Part shown: in pieces, positions 1 to 12,504 of the stretch
How positions within the stretch are numbered: position 1 is the first letter of the stretch
Layout of the letters: every line of letters begins with the position of its first letter
Notes under the pieces: model-generated
Database searches by the model: none
What the model was told of the DNA's origin: nothing
What the model saw: the letters and a program-made list of their open reading frames with translations, nothing else
Assembly: GCF_964204645.1 (NCBI RefSeq)
Contig: NC_134031.1
Location: 16,737,307 to 16,801,306, forward strand
Direction of reading: 5' to 3'
DNA length: 64,000 bases
Source of the DNA: Tubulanus polymorphus
Taxonomy: Eukaryota; Nemertea; Palaeonemertea; Tubulaniformes; Tubulanidae
Translations under genes and position numbers: made by a program

Positions 1-519
1 TGATCACAAGTAATGTCACTGACTGTCTGTCTGTCTGATATTGATTCAATCTCAAATTACATGAAATGTTATGTGTATGAAATAAACGATTCAATCATTC
101 TAAAAATTATTTCTTACGTCTTGTATTTTCACGTTCGTGGCTCATCGCTTGGTGATTATGAATTTAATTTATGCCATTACCCAAAAGATCACCATTTATC
201 CATTGGGTGCTCCTTATGTTTATCTGTCCATTAAAACAAATTATCACTGGTCTAATATAAGCGGCGAAAAAGTCTTCAAGGGTAGTTCCAAGCTGCAGAG
301 TGATACCCGTTCTAGATAGGGGCCTGTATGCTGAAGGAAGCATTAATTTCGATTCCTTATAAATTCAAGGATGTTCCAACAAATTACTCGTAACAGATTA
401 TGGTATATTTAAATGCGTATGATTATATGAACAGTGTGTACGAATAGTAGCCTCAAAATTCAGACTTTATCTCATAGAAATCGAAGCACAGATGAAAGAA
501 ATTGATCATTAATTGATGT
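1..519. other. 3' flank of the caspase gene, no gene seen
   Basis: AT-rich sequence downstream of the minus-strand caspase stop. It probably contains the caspase 3' UTR, but I see no convincing AATAAA on the minus strand. Short open frames here have no recognisable protein pattern and no splice-site support. Confidence 0.5.
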
Positions 520-3366
520 CTATTCAGAGGATAAACCGTCCGGCTTGAAATACCACTTTTTCTGCAGCGTATAAGTTGGATTAGGAGTCATTTTTTCACC
601 TGTTTCCGTCGTGAAGCTATCAGCAACCTTTTGATTGACCTGTAATGATACAAGTTTGAGTGTATTAGCAAGACGTGCTCTTGCAATGAAACAATTGCCC
701 ATGGGCCAATAGTTCAATCACTTTCTTTTTAAAATCGAAAGTTGGGCTTTTTTGTATTGTTTGCTCATAAAGAATTGAGTGACGATAAAGTAGGTGATGA
801 ATTAAATTATTTAAAGAAATTGGCAGTGGACTCATAGTCGAGTCTGACATTAGATCACAACCTTTTTTAGCATTATACTCATTACTTTCCAAGGAGTCAA
901 CAGTTATAGTCTAAATTGGTTCTTTGCATGATCCGCAGTATCAGACAACAACGGTAAGACAAAACCTGATATAACGATGGTTCATATCTTACTTTAGTCA
1001 ACAAATCCAATGCGTGTTCATCATGAGCATGGGAGCTGAATACCTCGCACAATGCTTGAATATACCAGCTTCCTTTTTCTTTATTACGCCATGAAACATA
1101 ACCTACAAGTATGCAAACAAGTAACACAATACACCGTCAAACATTCTTAATCGTTAACTGCGTTAAGAAATCTAGAGAAAATTCCTACCAGGCAAAGTAG
1201 AGAAGCCAATCAAGAGATCTGTAAAATTAGGCCATTTTTGAGACATCATCTGAACATCATTTTGGCATTTGGAGGTTAGTTTGTTTCTCGGAGGATCTGG
1301 GTCACTATCAGGAAAACCACCGCTACCATCACTATCAGTTGCTTGTACATTTACTATAGTACCACCATCCTTCATACCTGCAATCAATATTTAACATGAC
1401 TGCCATTCGTTAAATGGTAAGGACTTTGTTTCAGTTTTTGTTAACTATAAGTTCTCATTTACTCACCCCCACGACACGCTTGTATGATGAATAACTTCGG
1501 TTTTGTTTTCAAGGCGTCACAATTTCCGAACAAGCCGACTATTCCATTTAACTCGACTGTATCTAAATCAGTTCCGTACACGACATCTTTCGATCCGTGC
1601 GTAAGAATAGCAAACGCACACGAATCAACGAGATTGTGCTGTGGTTTTGAAACAAATTCATTCACTGCTTTCACAATATCCTGAAACATTTAAAAAATAA
1701 ATTTCACGTGAATCAGAGGCCAATTTTGAAGAACTCAAAAGAGCACTTTGATGTCCAAAAGGGCATTATTAGGTGTACTCCCACACTGAGGGGTTTATTT
1801 TGAAGGACTTTTCAAGTTCCGAAAGGGCACTATTAAAGGCAATATTGAGCATACTCACGCACTGAAATGCACCAACAATCATCTTTGTTGAAAAAAGGAA
1901 AAGGGGAACTAAAAAATTTGATAGACTTGCAAAAGTCTCATAAGTCCCCCTGAGAATCTATAAACATAATCAATGATTCAGTGATAGACATATGTATATA
2001 AAAACTTACCACTGCTTTTAGGTTATTTTTAATCACGATTTTGAAACCGAGCTGTGAGAAAAGTGTTTCCAAATTCTTGCAATCGATATCGGTACCATTC
2101 CGATCCCACCCCGAACTGACGAATGTTTTATTATTAATGATCAGCATATATCCTTTAGGTGATGATTCTACTTTATACATCTAGATAGAAATGAAATTCA
2201 CAAATAACTCGATTCCTTCCTGAACTATTTTGCAATTTTAGACTATTGAAGATAGTGATATCTAACAAAAGAACTTACACTTTTACTATCTCTAGAAAGC
2301 TTTTCTCGTAAATCACTAGGAGTTGCAGATACTTTAATAGGCAAAATACCTTGGGTTTTAAAAAGCTCTGTAAAATAGATATGGTTATAGATACACGTTC
2401 AAAGTGAACATCAGGTTTTGTAGTTGGTCTCGTGCGATCATACGAATTTCACAGTGTCGGCCATCTTGGAACAATGTCTGTATCACAGCGAATAGTGAAC
2501 AGTGCAATTGGGCATTCTGACAATCTGAATTTCAGAAAATCTGAACTACAGCCAGAAAATATCCTATTTTCTGGCTATAATTCAGATTGTCAGAAATTCA
2601 CTTAGTTCACTAATTTAACTTAGTTCGCAAATAGTAGACTAACTCCGATAACCGAAGTTCATCACCTGTGAACTGGTGATCACAATTTGAACACTGCGTG
2701 CTTACCATCAGAAGCCTGTATCGGTTTACTAGTATCGGGATCGTCAAATGAACCTCTCTTCTTTCCGCTAAAATCCATTAAACAAAATGAAGGTTCATAA
2801 ATCTTGATTAGATAGTCTTAACCAATATTCTTCAATGTTATACATCAAAATCAATTGCTTTAAGCAAAAAATAGAAGGCAATTCTAGATAAATCAAGTCA
2901 TAGTCATTAAGACTACCTTATTTCAGCTTCTGTACTAAGCAGTTTATCTCGTATGTGACATTGTTCGGACTCTTCTAACGCTTGTAGAAATAGTTCGTAT
3001 GCTTTAGGTCCTCTTGTCGGTAGTTCTGTCAGCATCAATCTCGCCTGATCAACATTCGTCTTTTCTCCCTATAATATGATAAAGATTAATTGTATCAATG
3101 ACGAGGCCTCTGAAAATTGTACCCATACTTTCTAAAAAGTGGATATATCTATGAAGTGTTTACTTCTGTTATTTTATCTTACATCATTGTAAAAATTATA
3201 ATATTAACTAATGTATTAACAAGCTAAGGCCTACCTTGAATTTTTCAATCATGTTGTCACTGAATATACATTTAGAAGGCAGTATATCCCAAAGCAAATC
3301 CATCTCTAGATTTTTTGTCAAATAAGGGCGACATTTTCGAAGAACGTCTTTATGAAGTTTTTCCAT
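520..3366 (-). CDS. CARD-containing initiator-type caspase (caspase-2/9-like)
   Basis: Cysteine protease of the apoptotic caspase family. Nine exons on the minus strand: 3366-3235, 3068-2917, 2767-2706, 2367-2279, 2180-2010, 1680-1467, 1377-1189, 1102-993 and 639-520, giving 412 residues with phases matching at every junction. Residues 1 to about 94 form an all-helical CARD-like prodomain (begins MEKLHKDVLRKCRPYL). The p20 subunit starts near residue 146 (YMLIINN). The catalytic His is H230 (ILTHGS) and the nucleophile is C271 in QACRGG. An Asp-rich linker near residues 290-300 is the likely processing site. The p10 subunit carries the S-W-R substrate-pocket motif in GYVSWRN. CARD plus caspase domain is the apoptosome or PIDDosome initiator layout, so activation by adaptor clustering is inferred. 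Whether it is orthologous to caspase-2 or caspase-9 cannot be decided by eye. The ATG at 3366 is the first one in frame with the CARD. Confidence 0.9.
2515..2593. repeat. Imperfect hairpin in a caspase intron
   Basis: The sequence TCTGACAATCTGAATT near 2516 is matched by its reverse complement near 2578-2593. A second pair, GCCAGAAAATA and TATTTTCTGGC, lies inside. Together they form a hairpin of roughly 75 bases with a tiny loop, typical of a short non-autonomous inverted-repeat element. It lies in the intron between exons 3 and 4. Confidence 0.7.
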
Positions 3367-3901
3367 CAGTACACGGCGAAATTAAAATATCCCAGCAGAA
3401 AGAGGTTTCACTTTCAGTTTGACAGTTGAACTGCTCGACGACCTTCAGAATGCCTCATATGTTTGTATCTGAATCAATTCAATATGAGCCGTCAAGTGCT
3501 GCCGCTATCCTTGGTGGTGAACTGGTGAACTATATTACTCGCATGCCGCAGTAGATACAGTTGTTTGGTGATTTTGACATATTTGCTGGTTTTGTTCGTG
3601 ACCCACACCCGTAAATATTTTTTTTTGAGTTTGTGTCAGTATTTTAGTCGACAAACTGATCAGTAGGAGACTACTCTTCCAAGCCTGGGTGGTGTTTACC
3701 AAGAACGTCCGGACTAAACGGATGATTTTTAGCTTAAATAAAATTTGAATTGAATTGAATCAATCGTTCGGCAAACTCCGTCAATTTCCGTCGATCATTG
3801 TCACTCATTGCGCGAAAGCCCGAATGAACTCAATTTGCCAACTGCATCGCTAACAAAATACGATTTATTCGAACGTTTGTAACGATTAATTAACTACGAA
3901 C
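3367..3901. promoter_or_regulatory. Head-to-head intergenic region, caspase and RCC2
   Basis: The two start codons are 535 bases apart and the genes are transcribed away from each other, so this interval must hold both promoters. I see no convincing TATA box. A repeat remnant lies in the middle, around 3675-3765. Confidence 0.5.
3675..3765 (+). repeat. Possible SINE/LINE 3' tail with TTGAA-type microsatellite
   Basis: A stretch ending in AATAAAATTTGAATTGAATTG resembles the 3' end of a non-LTR retroelement with a short tandem tail. A similar TTGAA-type repeat appears on the other strand near 63005. No coding part is present. Confidence 0.35.
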
Positions 3902-6900
3902 ATGCCACGAGTAAAAAGAAAAGTCGACGATGTTGACAACGGTCCGACGAAAAAGGGTAAAGCAAATAAAAACGGTGACAAGGAAGCCGATCAAAACAGT
4001 GGTGATTGCATTCTAATTCAAGATGTTCCCCCTGAATTATTGATAAACAGCGAAGCTCAACCAGAAGTTGTCGCCAAAAAAGTGGTAAGCTTCACAGTAT
4101 GAAGTCTAACGTTACTTGATGAAGAGAATTACTATTGTCAGAATTCTATTTACGTTCGCCTCATTTCATACTGAATATCATGAACAAACACAAACATTAT
4201 TTTTTGAAATGCCAAATTTCTCCAAAAAGGGCCAAATCCACTCCACTTCACTTGGCTACACTGCCTGGGGCCTTTATGAATAATAAAAAAAGGCTTTTAA
4301 GATTGCTAAGGACTAGATCTCGGCATGGAAATTCAGTGCGAACTAGGCCTATGCGGCTATGAAGTAAAAATTTAAAGAATATTTTTGATTAATTAAAAAG
4401 AATGATACAAATGCCCCAAAAAAGCAATTAGGGGAAACTTGTTCTCGAATACTCCAAAATGCTAAATGAACTAAAATTCACAAAATTGCTCTGCAGTGGA
4501 GACCAGTAGTGAGATGCCTGCAGGCGCGATATCATGATATTGCTTATAAGATACCGGGGACCATGCAGGGAAGTGGGGATCAATGATGAATTGGACTATA
4601 CCGCTACCCCCTTGGCCTTGAACTTGAATCTGCTCAGCGACCAGTGTAGCCCTAATATTGATAACATCATGCACATTTGACTCATACCCCCTAAATAATG
4701 CATTTTAGTTATCTATGGATTTAAGCATTATTGTAACAATTTTTATGGCATCAAAATAGAAGTTCAGCCTGACTCAACAATCTCTCTTTTGGTTTGACAC
4801 TCTAGTATTTATTTGCTACACAAAAATCTCTTCATCTGAATAAATGATTTGTTTGTTGTATTGATTGCAGGTGAACTTCGCCCCGACCAATCACGGGCAG
4901 GTATTATTCACTGGTGGAACTAACTGGGATCTGATTGGACGGAAAGTCACAGCCAAAACCAGTACGTCTATTTTATTTCAACGTAAAATTTTAGCATCAG
5001 CCTCAGACTGAAAAATATATGTCAGGGATGCGATTGATGTGATAAATTTGAAAAATCTTTCTTATAAGTTTAAATATCTGTGGAAAATTTACAAATTTGT
5101 GTGAAATTTTATTTTCAGAAAATCTGTGCTGCAGAATGTTCTTTCTGTTTAACATTTAGAAGCACAGAGGGCCTATGCATGTATCCCTTGTGCTCCTCTT
5201 CATTTAGGCGTATATATTTGGAACTTGAGTCCTTCGATTTCATATACAGGTCCCTATCACTCCTTAAGCTCCTTACTAAATAGAAAACGCTAAATAGAAA
5301 CACCAATAAAGGTGCTTTGAATCTCCCTTAATTTGAGCAAAATGCTTCTGTATAAAGGACCCTGATATACCATGATGGGTTTGCTTCTTATCGTGGCAAC
5401 TGAACACTGTTTTAAGCGCCAGTTTTACTGCTGGTTTTGTCGCACAATACTCAGTTGACTGAAACGCCGGTGAAAGGTTTTAAAAAACGTAAAAACTGGA
5501 TGTGAAAATATGTGAATTCCACATAAAAGTGTTAATTAAATGTCATTGTAATTTATTTTCTTAGGCCTCAAAGTTGGGGGCGGTCCAAATCTTTTGGGGC
5601 CGCATCGATTGTCGACTATTGAAGATTTAGAAGTTCACACGGTTATATCAGGATGTGTGGCCTGTCACAGTGTCGCAATAACTAACAATGGAGCAGCCTA
5701 CACTTGGGGTAAAAGAAATAAATTCAATCTTATTATGCGTCCAGATTATTCAGTTGTAGTACTAATAATCTCTTGAACTTTTATGTAAATTTTGATCTAG
5801 GAATTTAAAGTTTAATATGACGAAAACCCTACGGTAAACCTCGCCTTACTCGGACATGTGCAACTCAGACTTTCAACTCTGACAAAAATGAAATCAATTT
5901 TGTCATTTCCAAACTAACCTTTCCTATCTTTAACTCCGACTTTGCTAACCTTGGACCAATTTTACCAGTACCCGACCAAGTTTACCAGCCCCATACCAGT
6001 ACCAGTCCCAAATTTAAAAGATTTATGACGATGATCTCCGAAGAGATACTGATATGTTGTGTCTTTTATTTTAATTCTCGATAAAAAAATTTTTAATGAC
6101 CCTTTTCAGTTTGTTTTGGCCTATAGTGGGTTTCAATCTCATTTTCTATTCTCCACACCCGAGTTTTGGCTATTTTCCTAAATAGTTGTGAATATCAAAC
6201 GGGAATTTTCGAAGATTGTGAGTAAACCTTTGTTACGCATACGGTAACTTCTTTCAGGACGGAATGAAAAAGGTCAAGTCGGCAACGGAACCATCAAAAG
6301 AGTCGATGAACCAACGTTGTTGAGTTCGATGGAATCGGTAAAATTTGTCTCCGCCGCGTGCGGAAGAAATCACACATTATTATTGACAGGTAAGTGAACA
6401 AAACTCGTTAATTCTTTTAATCATCAAGGAAACACAGACACAATTTTCAATTATTTAATTCTCGAGTAACATTTTAACCTATAAATCTGTGGAACCCGCG
6501 ATGACATCGACGATTCTTATTTATGTTTTTTTAGATACGGGGGAAGTTTATGCAATGGGAGATAATAAAAACGGTCAACTCGGGATCGGAAGCAACTCCG
6601 TCGAAACAGTTCTGACACCTAAAAAGGTAAATTCCACAGTTCTATCCGCGTCTGAATCTTACAGTTGACCCGAGGAAAAGATTAATTTCGTTTTTAGTTG
6701 TCTTTTTGTTGATGACTTATCCGAATGATGACTTACTTTTAGTTATTGCAATTAGAAATTGGGACATAAAAATAAAGACTAATTAAGTGACTTGATGTTT
6801 CAACGGATGACACGTTTACCAAATTCCACTGTAATTCATTTTGTTTAATTCAGATTGATTATAGTGGACACCCGATTGCTAAGGTCGCTTGTGGTGCCGA

Positions 6901-9900
6901 GTTTTCGATGATACTCGATGTAAAAGGAAATCTGTATTCTTTCGGTTTGCCCGAATACGGACAATTAGGTAAACACCGTTTCGCGAGAAATCTTGGCTAA
7001 AATGAAAATCGTTTTTCACTTCACAGTCGTCCATTCTTTCTTTAAGGGCATAATACGAACGGTGAATATTTCGTAACGGCGAGCAGGATGGGTTTCGCTA
7101 GCGAGCTGCGTCCGAGAAGAGTTGTCATATTCATCGAGAAAAGTCGCGACGGTCACGTGACACCGGTGAAAGATGTGACGATAACGGATGTTGCATGCGG
7201 GGCTAATCACACGGTATGTACGTCAGTCAACGTCGAGTTTTTAGCGTGGATTACGCGATGATGCGCAGAGTATTTCTCCTACGAATTAACAGCAATCAAT
7301 AACAAAAATGCCGAAGCTGCATAATATCTGGTTTATAGATGTTTAAATTGCCTTCTTATATATCATGTGGTTACAATTAAAGTCACTTGAAACTAGGCAC
7401 CGTCATTACCGGTAAATGAAGGAGGTCAAACAGTTGGCTCCTATTATATTCTCAGATTTATATGTACTACACTTTTTACATGTACTACACTGGTCTGTCT
7501 TCATACACGCTGTTATAAGTTTTTTCTCCACAAATTTATATACCTGACGGATGACACATAAGGTTTTAGGTAGAAATTGAAAAAAAAATGGGGACGGAAT
7601 AAGTCGAGATGTGGATTTTATTATGTAGGAAGAATTTTGCGGCACAAATGTTAAAAAAAGAGGATTACATTAGTTAGAAATAGGAGCACTATAAATGTAT
7701 ATGCACAGATAAAGCAACTACATTGTACTATACGGTTTAACCGAGAATAGATCAACCAAGCTTGACTTCTCTATCCTTTCAATAAGTAAATGCTCCTAGA
7801 CCTTATATGAAAGTAGGTACTACTATTTCAAGAGCTCAACAACGACCAAAATTTAACCAAAATTTATGGTAAAACTCACAAAATCAGAATGATTTCTGTT
7901 TGTTTTCGATTAAACTAAAACTACTACAAAGAGAGACACCAAGGTAGTCTGTTTTTGTGAAACTTTATAAAGTTCATCAGTTCTTTTATTTGTACATTCC
8001 TCTTCTTTGTTATTAACAGATTGCGATTGATGCGAAGAAGCGACTGTATTCGTGGGGTTTCGGTGGTTACGGTCGGCTGGGTCATTCGTCGCCGAAAGAC
8101 GAAATGGTGCCGCGTTTGTTGTCGTTTTTCGATCGCGCGAAGATGGGTGCCGTCAAAATCGCGGCGGGAACCGCGTTCAATCTGTGCCTCAACGAACTAG
8201 GTATGAACCATTCGCATGAAAAATGAATACATTTTAAACCTAGAGATTTCTCTGATTTACTTGAGTTAAGGGGAGTCTGCTGTATTTTGGATTTGGATAT
8301 TTTTCATCACGTTTCAATCAATGCGCGGCTATTCGACTAATCCCTGACTATTGAAAATTGTAGGTTGTTTGTATCAATGGGGTCAGACTAAATCAGCAGG
8401 CGAAGCAATCATGTATCCTAAACCGGTGAATGATCTCGCTGGTTGGATGGTCAAAAAGTTTTCCTGCGGGTGAGTAAACAGTTTGAATGATAAGCAAAAT
8501 ATGTTTGTGGATTGCCACAATTTTGCTTCAATGACAGAGCTGCGAACTGTTCCTGATTTTCGGTACTTGCTACTTTTTCATTCTGAGAAACACTGATCTG
8601 ATTTGTTTGAAATATGAAATATGTGTAAAGAAATATGAAAGATGTTACTGATGGCCTTAGTGTTGACTACTGATTTATATGAACATTTTCTTTCATATTT
8701 CAATGAAATGTTCAATTTGGTACTGATTGCGCTTTTCAGAGGTTGACATCCCTGCAATGTTGGTTTTCATGATTTTGAATTTGTCAAGTTTTCCGCTTTT
8801 GTAGGAGTCGTTCAATGATAGTTCATGCGGATGACAGCATTATCAGTTGGGCTCCAAGTCCCACGTACGGAGAACTGGTTCGTAAATTTTAATAACTTTT
8901 CTACCCCATTAGATAATTCATATTCAATTTACCTTACTAAGCGCATTACCTTACTAAGCCATGGTAGCCATCGATACTTTTTGGGGCGTGTTTATATCGT
9001 CACGAATTCTATTGATCTTCGCTCGATTCTATACTGGTCTGTCAATATTCTGACAGAACACCTGTTCTCATTGTTTGCCACTTGATTTGTCAAATACTAA
9101 CACTGTGCATAGATTGCCTGATGCACATGCTCGATGATAAGTGCCACTGTTATCAAAATACACTGGAGTGTGCTATTGCAAATAGAAAATCAACCTGTTT
9201 TTAACAACTACGTTAAGCGTTTTATTTGTCGCTTCTATGGTAACTTTTTAAATTCTCCTAGTTATTCCAGTAGAAGCGGCTTCATCGTGTACTCGGTTGT
9301 TCTTTTTAGGACATTTAATTTTCAGAAGTTATAATTTCTGTGAGATATAAATTTGTTTAAGACCCGTATGAGTAATCCTGCGACATCAACTGAACTGAAC
9401 TATATGATGAAAACCCACTATTTACAGATTAAGTATAAAAACCGATAATTTATTGAATCAAAAAATATATGTTAAAAGACACAACGTTTCGATCTCACAC
9501 CTGATGAGGATCTCTAGGTTGAGTACGAAAGTCGTGTCTTTTGATATATTTTTCGATTCAATAAATTATCGGTTTTTAATCTTGTAAATATAGGGTTTTT
9601 ATTACCGGGGTATATCGTCTTCTCTCGACGTTTGATTGTGGCTATTCTACCATGAACTGAACTATACTCGGTATAGGTCGCTGGGTTACTATTTCAGGGG
9701 CGAAATCTGGGGTTAACAACTCGGCCGTGTTTTACGGTAACCGAAAAACAAAACGTCTAAATGTTCGATATCAAGCGCCGTTTATTTTGATTTGTAGGGT
9801 TACGGCGAACATAAACCGAAGTCATCGACGATGCCGTTGGAAGCGAAACCTCTCACCGGACTGAAAATTCTAGACATCGCCGCCGGGTTCGGGCACACGT

Positions 9901-9974
9901 TGTTCGTCGTCAGCAAAGAGACGGACGAAGACAAAGAATTGCTGGAGAAACTTCCCGTATTCAAGAGTACTTAG
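3902..9974 (+). CDS. RCC2: RCC2 (TD-60), RCC1-repeat protein
   Basis: Regulator of chromosome condensation 2, an RCC1-type seven-bladed beta-propeller that in vertebrates localises to inner centromeres and the midzone and interacts with small GTPases. Eleven exons: 3902-4084, 4871-4961, 5565-5708, 6258-6389, 6535-6626, 6854-6968, 7047-7213, 8020-8200, 8364-8469, 8808-8877 and 9798-9974, giving 485 residues; human RCC2 is about 520. The N-terminus is a basic, probably nuclear-localising tail (MPRVKRKVDD). Blade motifs follow in order: GGTNWDLIGRK, ITNNGAAYTWGRNEKGQVG, AMGDNKNGQLG, SFGLPEYGQLGHN, SWGFGGYGRLGHSSPKDE, LYQWGQTKSAGE and ISWAPSPTYGELGYGEHKPK. The last two are diagnostic of RCC2 rather than RCC1. 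The exon 10 acceptor uses the second of two AGs (ends 8807), because the first brings a stop into frame. Confidence 0.96.
9404..9660. repeat. Fold-back repeat family F, copy 1
   Basis: Long inverted repeat. AAAACCGATAATTTATTGAA near 9437 is mirrored at about 9555-9578, and outer parts also pair (TATTTACAGATTAA against its complement near 9583-9595). The centre carries CTGATGA followed about 25 bases later by CGAAA. The segment ATATCGTCTTCTCTCGACG at its right side recurs reverse-complemented in the 18868-19135 copy. It lies in the last intron of RCC2. Confidence 0.75.
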
Positions 9975-10469
9975 TCGGTGAGTGAGTGAGTGAAAATCAC
10001 TGTGAGAATCGCGGAGAATTCAAGCATTCCACACTACCTCAAACACAGCTCGCGTGCAATGCTTCGGAAACTTAAAACGTCGACTTCGATGGTCGAAATT
10101 CGGGTATCGTGGACGTCATGTATATACCGGGTATATATACCCTGGGGACATTCGCAGATATTTCTACCTCAGTTTATTCGTGGAGGTTGTCGTGCGTGCA
10201 ATGTCGCCGATTGTTGAAAATATAAGTGTTTCGAAATCGGGAGGATTAATTGATTGATCGTAGAAACGATCGAGCGAGATTTCAACGTGCATTTAAAACT
10301 AGGAAGTTGCTGTAGGGGAAAACTGGGATAAATCACTTCTTTACGATGGATGGAATAGGGTTTTAGGGGGAATATGATTGATTACAATGTGACAACGTCA
10401 GCTCTTACCGAAAATCGCATTTACGGTATGTGAGGCTTAACCCTAGAAGTTCTGTTGCCCAAAATGGTG

Positions 10470-10765
10470 CATCCTCCCTCGGCAGGGAATCAAACCTGAT
10501 GGCATGGCTATAATCAGCCACGGTTGACTGGGCGCACCGCTTTGCCACACGAAAACTTGCGGCACCAATCAGATTGCTTGTTGTATAATCGCTGAGGCAA
10601 ATTTCACGGCGGAACTATAAATGGGAAAACCCGGGCTAAAATAAAACAGGATTCTGATTGTCTAATAATGATATCATCTAAGCTGCACACTCGGTCTAGT
10701 GTGGCAGGGTTTCGCACCGTGGCAATCTCGATGCCATCCGGTTCGAATTCCTGCCGGGGAGGATG
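10470..10765. repeat. Element with two inverted tRNA-like arms, copy 1
   Basis: The left arm starts CATCCTCCCTCGGCAGGG and the right arm ends CTGCCGGGGAGGATG, so the ends are inverted copies. The right arm contains a pol III B-box-like GGTTCGAATTCC preceded by GTGTGGCAGGG, as in a tRNA-derived SINE head. The left arm holds the same sequence inverted and more decayed. About 135 bases of non-repeated sequence separate the arms. A second element of the same design is at 48681-48828. Confidence 0.7.
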
Positions 10766-11400
10766 AAAATGGTGTTAGTATCAGTACTTTGAGAAATATT
10801 ACTAAGCAATTATCTATAAGAAATCTCTATGCGATATATGTACGCATATTGTAGAGAAAAGTGTTAGTTTAGTTTAGTTAGGATAAGATCCCGAGTCGTA
10901 AGTTATCATTTTATCTTATATATATACAGAGAGTTGATGATATTAAGTTGGCAAAATTCAATTCTTGTCTGCCTAATCTTAATCTAATTTAACTAATGAA
11001 AAAGATCTTTCAAAGTAAACTACTACACGGATATATTTATTCAAGCTAGAGGATGATCCAGGATGTCATTTGCAGTTTCTTTCATGACTTACATTTCGTT
11101 TTAAGACGGGCGCATTCGTTAATTTTTTGTGCTCTTCGAAATTACCGCATCTTAACTTTTTACTTATCGTTTCATATTTAAACTTTTTTTTGTTTTTTCG
11201 AGAAAAAAAACCACTTTTTTGCATTTTGATTGTTTATTAGTAAGTGTTCGATGTTATGTCGTCTGGTGAAAGTGTGCAAATATTATATACATATGATATT
11301 TTTTTGTACCTGTATAGTTTTAAAATCTTGTACTGGCCATAAATATCTATATACATAAATATCACCTGTAATTGACTTGTAAATAATGTTTTTTTTTTGG

Positions 11401-11406
11401 AATAAA
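11401..11406 (+). terminator. Polyadenylation signal, RCC2
   Basis: AATAAA preceded by a T-rich run, about 1.43 kb downstream of the RCC2 stop. It is the first canonical hexamer in a sensible position. Confidence 0.6.
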
Positions 11407-11662
11407 AACCAAATTCTGTAAAAATTAGATTAAGTGTAGTTAGGGTTGTTTGACTGATATTTCTGAAGGCTGATAAATATTCACAGTTTCAAATGAGAAT
11501 TTAATTAGAAAATTCCTCAGCAGTCAATAACTGCGCGATGCTGCATTCGATTTTAATTGGACAAAAAGATGATTGGATCATGGCACAGATTCTAGGGTCA
11601 TTCTAAGAATGCTTTGTATTGTCTTAAGAGGATCGAAGGACAAATGGTCTATAGGATGTAAT

Positions 11663-11906
11663 GGGGTGGTCGCTTGCCTGGAAATCGGGAAATTTTCTTA
11701 TGTTCAAGGAAATTCAGGGAATTTTGTATGAAAAAGCTAAAAGTCAGGGAAATTCGTTGAGATTGCTAGATCGGGTGTAAAGTCAAACAGTTTCCATCTA
11801 TGTCTTACATATTTGACTTAAATTGTTTGGATTCTTAGCAGATCAAGTCATGGAAAACAATGTACACGTCGGGAAATAGTCTGGGAAAAATAAAAGTTGC
11901 CACCCT
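11663..11906. repeat. hAT-like MITE (AGGGTGGYCA termini)
   Basis: Starts GGGGTGGTCG and ends TTGCCACCCT, imperfect terminal inverted repeats. The interior is rich in variants of TTCCCTGACTTT and its complement. The same family, with the shared interior phrase around GATGTAGACAGAAAC, recurs at 23301-23536 and 33257-33523, and as fragments near 25128, 28850, 33890, 41300 and 61565. Confidence 0.7.
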
Positions 11907-12504
11907 GTGTTACTTACACAATCAATGTTTTTATGGAGAAACTCTTGGATGACGATGGTGCATGGTAATGGTATATTTATTGGCGAGGCTACAAGTCTAT
12001 TGGATAAACAATGTTTATCATCTCTCCTGCGTAGCTGGTCTTATGACGGTGAGCTCGTGTACTGAACCATTCTCTACATTCTGTTATATATAGCTCTTGA
12101 GAGTAGCAATCATACTACCTCATACTGTATTATCAGTTGCGATGCTTCTCGTTCGATAGAAACATATGTTTCCTTTAAAAAGTGAGGAATTTAGCCGTTA
12201 AAAGTTTCTTCAATGCACAGGTATACGGATGGTAAGTTTCATTCATGCACCGATTTCAATTCCGGCGAAATTTCAGACATTTTAATTGCGAAACATTTTG
12301 TGTGCAATTTATATCTATAGTTAGGTCGCTGAAGTTGCCTTAAAAAAGAGGATTATCGTAAGGACTCGCTGAACTCGGAGAAAAGTCCATGAGGATTATA
12401 CGCGATAGACTGTTTATGCTAGTAGCTTCTATTAGAGGATGCAGTGCTGTGAGTAGAATAAAGTACCGATAGAGTTGAGAAAACGCGAAAGAAGTATTGG
12501 TAAA

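Larger units (their letters stand above)
9975..12504. other. RCC2 3' UTR and TRIM upstream region
   Basis: The RCC2 3' UTR runs to an AATAAA at 11401, about 1.4 kb past the stop. It contains an inverted tRNA-like element at 10470-10765. Beyond it lies a hAT-like MITE (11663-11906), then about 600 bases of unique AT-rich sequence that should hold the TRIM promoter and 5' UTR. I see no protein-coding exon here. Confidence 0.6.
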
